From Cladophialophora immunda (taxonomy: Eukaryota; Ascomycota; Eurotiomycetes; Chaetothyriales; Herpotrichiellaceae): 12,801 bases of DNA. The notes beneath the pieces were generated by a model. That model was not told the DNA's origin. It did not search any database and saw only the letters and a list, made by a program, of their open reading frames with translations. The position numbers were made by a program, and so were the translations under genes. The stretch spans positions 1-12,801 of the forward strand of contig NW_015622566.1 of assembly GCF_000835495.1 (NCBI RefSeq), in the 5' to 3' direction. Shown here piece after piece: positions 7,920 to 12,801 of this stretch. Every line of letters begins with the position of its first letter. Position 1 is the first letter of the stretch.

Positions 7920-8276
7920 TTATCGCGATGGTCGTCGCTCGTCGCTAGGATTATGCTTGTGGTTTGCAGAAGGAACGATATGCTCATCCACTAATGAGCA
8001 GGAGAAGATAGGTTTCGTACATCGAAGGAGAGCGACACGTACGACTAACGGAGTCATTGGTGAGTTGGTGAGTTGGTGAGTTGGTGAGTTGGTACAGGCC
8101 TCGAAAAGCTCATAGATAAGCTGATTGCGATCTAGCGGATGTGGCGGCTGAGCTTCATAGAAAACAACGTCAGATTCACCATACCACCGTGATTCAATAG
8201 CTTGACAACGCGTAAGTCGACGCATGTAGTAGGACTTAAAGTATGGGTATCTGTAATGATGCAAAGAAAGAAGCAA
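7920..8276 (-). CDS. Unrecognised minus-strand ORF, possible terminal exon
   Basis: The frame has 118 codons and ends in TAA at 7922-7920. A good acceptor-like sequence (TTTCTTTGCATCATTACAG) lies just upstream of YPYFKSYYMRR, near its 5' end, so this could be the last exon of a spliced gene. No upstream exon could be defined. The first half (YFKSYYMRRLTRCQAIESRW, then FYEAQPPHPLDRNQLIYELF) reads like ordinary protein. The second half contains the 8-bp tandem repeat, which encodes a TNSPTHQL-type repeat and shifts frame with copy number. No family is recognised. It may be a real exon, a gene remnant or chance. Confidence 0.22.
   Translation of the reverse strand: MLLSLHHYRYPYFKSYYMRRLTRCQAIESRWYGESDVVFYEAQPPHPLDRNQLIYELFEACTNSPTHQLTNSPMTPLVVRVALLRCTKPIFSCSLVDEHIVPSANHKHNPSDERRPSR
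8057..8093. repeat. Tandem repeat, 8-bp unit x 4.6
   Basis: TTGGTGAG is repeated four times exactly, plus a partial TTGGT. As the unit is not a multiple of three, any change in copy number would shift an overlapping reading frame. This makes the second half of the overlapping minus-strand ORF doubtful. Confidence 0.92.
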
Positions 8277-8375
8277 TTACTAAGTAAGAAGGCGGAATAG
8301 GGGCCAGGGCGCAGGCAGATTTTCATCAGTTGACTGCCGAGGTCCTAAATTTTTCGTGGGATCACGACAATTTTA

Positions 8376-8428
8376 TATGTGGACGGCGATTTAGGCTTTT
8401 TTGCCTCAGATCGCCGCCTGCTCACATA
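8376..8428. repeat. Imperfect inverted repeat forming a 53-nt hairpin
   Basis: The arms pair as TATGTG with CACATA, CGGCGAT with ATCGCCG, and AGGC with GCCT, around a loop of six T. A small asymmetric bulge separates the first two blocks. The total is 17 paired bases in three blocks. It could be a remnant of a miniature inverted-repeat element, a structured RNA or a chance palindrome. No gene overlaps it. Confidence 0.6.
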
Positions 8429-8853
8429 GAAGCTCGCATAGAATTAAACCTTAGCTATCCTATTGGAGAAAGTTATTGCCAATGAAGCCCCCATCCACGA
8501 GGGAGGTCCAGTAGCTCGTAGATCGAATGAAACTATTGAGGAGATGCAATTGTAGCCACGCAAAAATCAAGGTTTCGGGACGGACAAGTTAGGCATTAAT
8601 TACTGCTGCGCTAAATAGCTAACCCCACTAACCTCTTTAATACAAGACGAATTTTCCCATACCGTAAGTTACGAAGAAGGGCGAAAACTACTTTCTATCG
8701 ATTGGTCGCAAAGACAACATACGCTTATCTCTATATAGCTAGCTTAGGCTGTTATAGAGCTAAAAAGTAGTCTCCAATAATTTGGGGTGTGTCTACAATA
8801 CGAAGCCGCAATTGAAAACGCCTGTACAATACTTCTGCAATTGTAAGATATCT
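8429..8853. other. AT-rich gene-free stretch
   Basis: No coding frame, tRNA or clear repeat is visible. The sequence is more AT-rich than its surroundings, with words such as CTATATAGCTAGC near 8735. It lies between the hairpin and the transposase relic, so it may be decayed transposon sequence, but nothing in it could be matched by eye. Confidence 0.35.
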
Positions 8854-9132
8854 TTACAACTCATGATATGACCTTGCCCAACGGTAGTCGAGCCTGACGC
8901 TCTGACCTCCTTTTCGTCGTTCCCGTTCACGATATGCCGTCTTCAGAGACCCGAAGACGCTGATATCGCATCGTTGGGGCTCGTGAGAGGTATAAGACGG
9001 AGGTCGACACATAACGATGCTATTTTCATGACAGAACTGGAAGACCTCGAGGGATTCATGCGGTCCAAGGCCCTCATTGATCACAATCCGCGGCCGGCCA
9101 TTGGCCCGTTCCCTACTCTGAGGAGCGAACAC
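8854..9132 (-). pseudogene. Fot1/pogo-type transposase relic
   Basis: This 92-codon minus-strand frame has no ATG (it opens at a GTG). It matches, from memory, the middle of the DDE domain of Fot1/pogo-like fungal transposases. Visible segments are ANGRPRIVINEG (residues 10-21), GPHESLEVFQFCHENSIV (23-40), CRPPSYTSHEPQRCDISVF (42-60) and LKTAYRERERR (63-73). In intact relatives the first of these segments normally has Asp in a DG dipeptide; here it is E20-G21, so a catalytic residue is changed. The later Asp (D56) remains, 35 residues on. The part before residue 7 and after about 85 could not be matched, and no terminal repeats were seen. It is therefore a fragment of a decayed element. Confidence 0.65.
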
Positions 9133-11100
9133 GCTACGATCGCAACTTCGCCTCTTACCATTTCAAGGCGCGTCGAGACTCGAAACCAAAGGACATCGTA
9201 GCGTAAAACGACCTATCGACGTACAGCATCCAACGGAGAAGCCCCCCAGGAGACTTCCACGCTTTGCTTGCCAAATTGATGACCATAGCGCCGAAGGCCT
9301 CTTACGATCACTGAATTGGTGGATGTGGCTCCGTGATAGTGGCCACCGAACCTCAAAGGCACTAGGCGACCTATTTACACTCCATCTGAACCCTGCCTCA
9401 GCTGTCGACCGAGAACAGCATGCCGAATGCAATAACAAGCCTTCGATCACAGTCGGTACAGCGGTCGGGAAGATGGTGGTCGATAGAGAGGACCGTTTCA
9501 AAATGGAATGGAAATTGTGTTACGTAGCTATGGTCCCCCTGTCAGCAACCTCGATACAGTATCTAGGGTCAAATGTACGATTGAGCTCAACTAGCATCCG
9601 CACTGCCACCGTGAGATAAGTGGAGAATCGCGACTACGGGGCGATGAGTAAGAAACTTACCGATTTTGCAGGGATGGGCACAGAACAGCCGCAATACTCG
9701 TCTGTTTTCTCGAGGAGGCTCCATTGTGCAAATAGAGCGAATCGCCGCTGAAGCCGTGCTTGATGACCGCCACGTTCTCGTTTGTCCAAAATCCGACAGG
9801 CAGTATCGACGAGATCAACCCGGTCAAACTGCAACTTCGAGGTTCGGAGTCACCTATGGCTCATCTGTCACGAATGTATTTGAACTTCCCCGTCCTTGAA
9901 GGAGGCGCTTATCATTTCCCCTCCGTAACATCACATGGTCGCCACCCCTCCACCTGAGCAGGTGCTGCCGATCTCGGAAATGCCATGAGAAAGTTGCCAA
10001 CCACCTGTACCCGTGAATGGTAAGATTCCAATGTGAAGGTGCGCGTTCTCTGAGGAGCCGAACCACTGGCAAGATTACGGTCGGCTTCTAACTAGTCGAT
10101 CACTTCGTTGTGGCTTTTGCGTGGTATAATGATATGATAGATATTTGGGGGAGCCATGGTCCGAGCCAATACCCTGGGTCTTGCCGCGTCCGTAGGGCAT
10201 GAAGACAGCCCCGGCTTGCCAGGAGGGGGAATACGTTTGATTTGGATGACGTGTACGCCACTTACTCTTTCAATGGAGACAATCGCTCCGACGAACGATG
10301 TCGCCGGGCTATCAGGCGTCAACGGCGCACGCAGGGGACAACCAAGGCCAGTTGACCAGTTTGTTTGAACCCTACGGGTGCCGTAGCTGCTTCGGCTCGA
10401 TCAACGATTGGAGACGTCACATATAGTCAACTCACTTCAAACTCTTCGTTTATCGGTGCGATGTTGGTCGCTGTTCTCGTGAATTCAGTCGCAGAGATCG
10501 CTTCGTGCGGCACCTCAATCAGCGCGAGGCCAAATCGATGGGCCCCAACCAGACGAGAGGAGATGGCTGGGTCGAGGAGGTGTGCATCCGCAGTCAAATC
10601 GACAAGAGGGAGCCACTCGAACAGGTTCCCTGCGTCCACTGTGATCAAGCGTTCCAGGGGACCGAATACTGGGTCATCCGCGCGCCGCACCAGCCTCGCT
10701 ACCAGAGCCGTCAACTCCAAGCACAAGGACCCGAGGACGCGGAGTTAAAGGAGTGGGCTTTGCGTGAAGGTGTCCTGATCCGATCCGCCGGAGGCTCACT
10801 GGTACTTCTGGGCCAGCAAAAGCCTACTGATACATACCCGGTTCACTCCACTAACGTTAACACTTTTCTGCTCGCGGATACAGCACAGAGAACCCTCGAC
10901 GATTTCGAGTGCAGGAGACCGCGAAGGCGAACCTCCGGCGGCCAGGGCTGTTCGAGGGAGGGTTTGCGGCAGGGGACGGTGCGCTGGCGATCGATCAAAG
11001 AGAGATCCGGCGGCTAGCGCTGGTTGAAGCAAGACTCTACAGCACACGACGGCGCAAGCCTACGATCGCTTGAAGACTAATCTGGCGGCAAAGGGACCAT
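9133..11100. other. Long stretch without a confident gene
   Basis: Many short frames occur on both strands but none has a recognised motif. A 98-codon ATG frame at 9323-9619 (+) and a 170-codon ATG frame at 10505-11017 (+) exist; the latter overlaps a plausible minus-strand frame. On the minus strand, donor-like sequences occur near frame ends: GTAAGT at about 9660, GTAAGT near 10276, GTGAGT near 10436 and GTATGT near 10841. A spliced minus-strand gene, intact or decayed, is therefore possible, but I could not join exons consistently. Confidence 0.3.
10427..10726 (-). CDS. Possible exon of an unrecognised minus-strand gene
   Basis: The frame of about 99 codons contains segments such as VFGPLERLITVDAGNLFEW and HRFGLALIEVPHEAIS, and runs into a GTGAGT donor-like site near 10436 just before its stop. 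Upstream, another frame ends at GTATGT near 10841. No acceptor joins them cleanly in frame, and I recognise no family. The opposite strand is also open over much of the same stretch, so the strand choice is uncertain. Confidence 0.15.
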   Translation of the reverse strand: MCLELTALVARLVRRADDPVFGPLERLITVDAGNLFEWLPLVDLTADAHLLDPAISSRLVGAHRFGLALIEVPHEAISATEFTRTATNIAPINEEFEVS

Positions 11101-11449
11101 ATACGTGAGCAAGGCTATTCCCTCACCCTTTACGAAGGATATTCACCTCCCTACCATAGGTTTCCTCCAGTCTAGCCTCTCTCAACGCCTGAGTGATCTA
11201 CCTTACCTCACTATTACCTCTATAATCTTTTCTCTTACAGTCGCCTCCGCTTTCACTCTCTCGCCTTCCTACCTTCACTTCTCTACTATTCAAAGCTCTT
11301 TTGGCCACTCTCCAACCTTACCTTCTTAACCATTCAAAGGCCCTCTCTCCCATTCTTCCATCCTTTCTTACTCCTTCACCTTTTCCTCCTCGAGACCTTC
11401 AACATCATCTTCGTCCTTCACCGGTAGCCTCTCGCTCGATCACGCAACC
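11101..11449 (+). promoter_or_regulatory. Pyrimidine-rich leader/promoter of the methyltransferase gene
   Basis: About 350 nt strongly enriched in C and T on the plus strand, without a single ATG, runs up to the start codon. CT-rich tracts upstream of start codons are common in well-expressed filamentous fungal genes. TATAATC occurs near 11220. A CTCTTACAG acceptor-like word lies near 11232-11240, so a leader intron is possible. The absence of upstream ATGs fits a long scanned 5' leader. Confidence 0.5.
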
Positions 11450-12523
11450 ATGGCTCCTCCTCCTACTCCTGACCTACCACCAGAAGCACAATATCTGACG
11501 GCGGCTGAGGCAGCGGAAGAGTACGACAAGTGCGTCAGAGAAGGCTACGACTTCCTCCATGCTCTCCAGCGTCTCTTCCTCCCACACTTTCTCGAAATGG
11601 CCAACCTCCAACCTACTGACACCGTCCTCGATCTCGGCTGCGGGATCGGTACCGCCGCCCTACTTGCTGCGCCCTCCTGCCGCTATGTCATTAGGATTGA
11701 CATCAGCAAGGAATGTTACTACCAGGCTATCAAAGCTACGGCTACACAACGTCTCCGTAACGTCGCCTTTGCCCGAGCCGACATCACCGACCTAAGTGGG
11801 CTCCGGGACGGTATCGAGAGTGCCCAATCCACCACCAAGGTCTCCACCCTACCACCCAACTTTTCCTTTGGGCTACCATCTCAAGAGCTGGCGACTGATA
11901 TCCCTCAACCCATTCCCACCCGGTTCAGCGTCGTCATCATCTGCGATGTCATCAAGGTCCTCGCCCCCGACCGCCGACGTACATTACTCAGGATCGTTCG
12001 CGATCACCTCCTCGCTCCCAACGGACGTATTGTTCTCACCTGGCCAACTCCCAATACATACAATGCGACTCTTGCCATTGCCTATCGCATCCAGCCCATT
12101 CCTCAGCCACCACGCAATGCTGTCAGACTTGCCCTCAGGGAATATTTCGGCCACGAGCGTGATCACAACCTCGCTCGAGACGAGCTCAATCAGATGGCTC
12201 AGTCCCTTGGCTTCCAAACCAACACCGTCGAATATCCTCCATGGGAAAGGCTTGGTATGGCCGATAAACGTCCTGAGATTCTCGCAGCAGCTCGCGCTTT
12301 CTCCGAGAGGGAGCAACCGGCCCACCAATGGCTCCAGCTTGCACGGGTGAACCAACTCAACCAGATCGAATACCGTCTCTTTACACCGCCGAACGAGGGC
12401 CCTGAAGACCTTCATGAATACTATCAGGTGGTTTCTGGGCTCCGGCCTGGCGAGCGTATCCAAATACTCAAGGTGTTTACCAACACTGAGATATTTGGCG
12501 TCCTCACCCACCAGGTCCACTAG
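11450..12523 (+). CDS. Class I SAM-dependent methyltransferase
   Basis: An intronless 357-aa frame whose ATG has a good fungal context (CAACCATGGC). A helical N-terminus (residues 10-55) precedes motif I, VLDLGCGIGTAAL (59-71), which binds S-adenosylmethionine. The acidic residue after strand beta-2 is D84 (RIDIS). DITDL (111-115) is the likely adenine-contact region, and VVIICDVIKVL (151-161) fits post-motif strand beta-4. RIVRDHLLAPNGRIVLTWP (181-199) resembles the helix and strand of motif III found in small-molecule methyltransferases. The C-terminal part (about 230-357) matches no domain I recognise and may set the substrate. No signal peptide or membrane segment is visible, so a cytosolic enzyme is expected. 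Substrate and pathway are unknown; no biosynthetic partner genes are in the window. Confidence 0.9.
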   Translation: MAPPPTPDLPPEAQYLTAAEAAEEYDKCVREGYDFLHALQRLFLPHFLEMANLQPTDTVLDLGCGIGTAALLAAPSCRYVIRIDISKECYYQAIKATATQRLRNVAFARADITDLSGLRDGIESAQSTTKVSTLPPNFSFGLPSQELATDIPQPIPTRFSVVIICDVIKVLAPDRRRTLLRIVRDHLLAPNGRIVLTWPTPNTYNATLAIAYRIQPIPQPPRNAVRLALREYFGHERDHNLARDELNQMAQSLGFQTNTVEYPPWERLGMADKRPEILAAARAFSEREQPAHQWLQLARVNQLNQIEYRLFTPPNEGPEDLHEYYQVVSGLRPGERIQILKVFTNTEIFGVLTHQVH

Positions 12524-12801
12524 GAGATTCGTTCCCTCTGACCACCCTACCTCCGCCCCGTCAAGGTGGTTTTATATGCGAGTATCGCCTACCTATTTTG
12601 CGCTTTCTAACAACACCGACCTAGCAGTACTTCAACAGATTCACGGCTGGCGACTTCGGCAGAGTGACCTAGTTTTCACAGGACGACATAATTTGCTGAA
12701 TTTGAAGTCGGGATTGGACAGGAGCGGATTCTATTCGAAGGGAACTACCGGGCTTTCTGCAGTGGTAGTGCCACGCACCACGCTAGGAGCTAAAAAAAAA
12801 A
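12524..12801. other. 3' flank of the methyltransferase gene, ending in poly-A
   Basis: No coding frame is seen. A CCACC...GGTGG inverted pair occurs shortly after the stop (about 12543-12571). The last ten bases are all A at the window edge, which may mark a contig end. Confidence 0.5.

Noticed and set aside
8429..8853. AT-rich stretch as evidence for repeat-induced point mutation
   Set aside because: Without an intact copy for comparison, AT richness alone does not show directional C-to-T mutation, and the nearby transposase is intact.
10505..11017. 170-codon plus-strand frame with VPCVHCDQAF, resembling a zinc finger
   Set aside because: Only one Cys pair is present, no His partner follows at the right spacing, composition is Arg/Gln-rich, and the minus strand is open over the same bases. 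Not supportable as a gene.

Overview
The window looks like filamentous ascomycete (Pezizomycotina) nuclear DNA. Three gene models need short GT-AG introns of 48-55 nt, several with donors such as GTAAGT, GTATGT or GTACGT, and one with a textbook GCTAAC branch point. The recognisable protein families (fungal BTB proteins, F-box/ankyrin proteins, the fungal-type HNH nuclease family, Tc1-like and Fot1/pogo-like transposases) also fit that group. No tRNA, rRNA, CRISPR array or bacterial operon structure was seen. The gene-sparse, transposon-marked layout suggests an accessory or repeat-rich part of the genome. The window ends in a run of A and has a 16-G run near its start, so it may be a whole small contig.

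Left part (1-3140, + strand): a three-exon BTB/POZ gene (357-1199), then a two-exon F-box/ankyrin gene (1847-3139). Both belong to classes that commonly serve as substrate adaptors for cullin ubiquitin ligases. Between them lies about 650 bp with a small hairpin and a possible antisense small ORF.

Middle part (3292-7317): a three-exon HNH nuclease gene on the minus strand (4593-3292), a full-length Tc1/mariner-type DD34E transposase gene (4854-5813, +), and a 460-codon uncharacterised fungal gene (7317-5935, -). The transposon sits in the gap between the 5' end of the HNH gene and the 3' end of the 460-codon gene. The HNH gene becomes complete only when two introns are removed. It then carries an intact H...N...H motif.

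Right-middle part (7318-11100): gene-poor. It holds two short tandem repeats, a 53-nt hairpin, a 92-codon relic of a Fot1/pogo-type transposase in which the expected catalytic Asp is Glu, and about 2 kb with only ambiguous open frames. Some frames there end at splice-donor-like sites on the minus strand, so a decayed or unrecognised spliced gene is possible.

Right part (11101-12801): an ATG-free, pyrimidine-rich leader of about 350 nt, then an intronless class I SAM-dependent methyltransferase of 357 aa (11450-12523).

I see no clear multi-gene system. The best follow-up targets are the uncharacterised 460-aa protein, the intact HNH protein, the apparently intact transposase with unlocated ends, and the choice between two acceptors at the end of the F-box/ankyrin gene. 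Gene functions are inferred from remembered family motifs, not from a database search.
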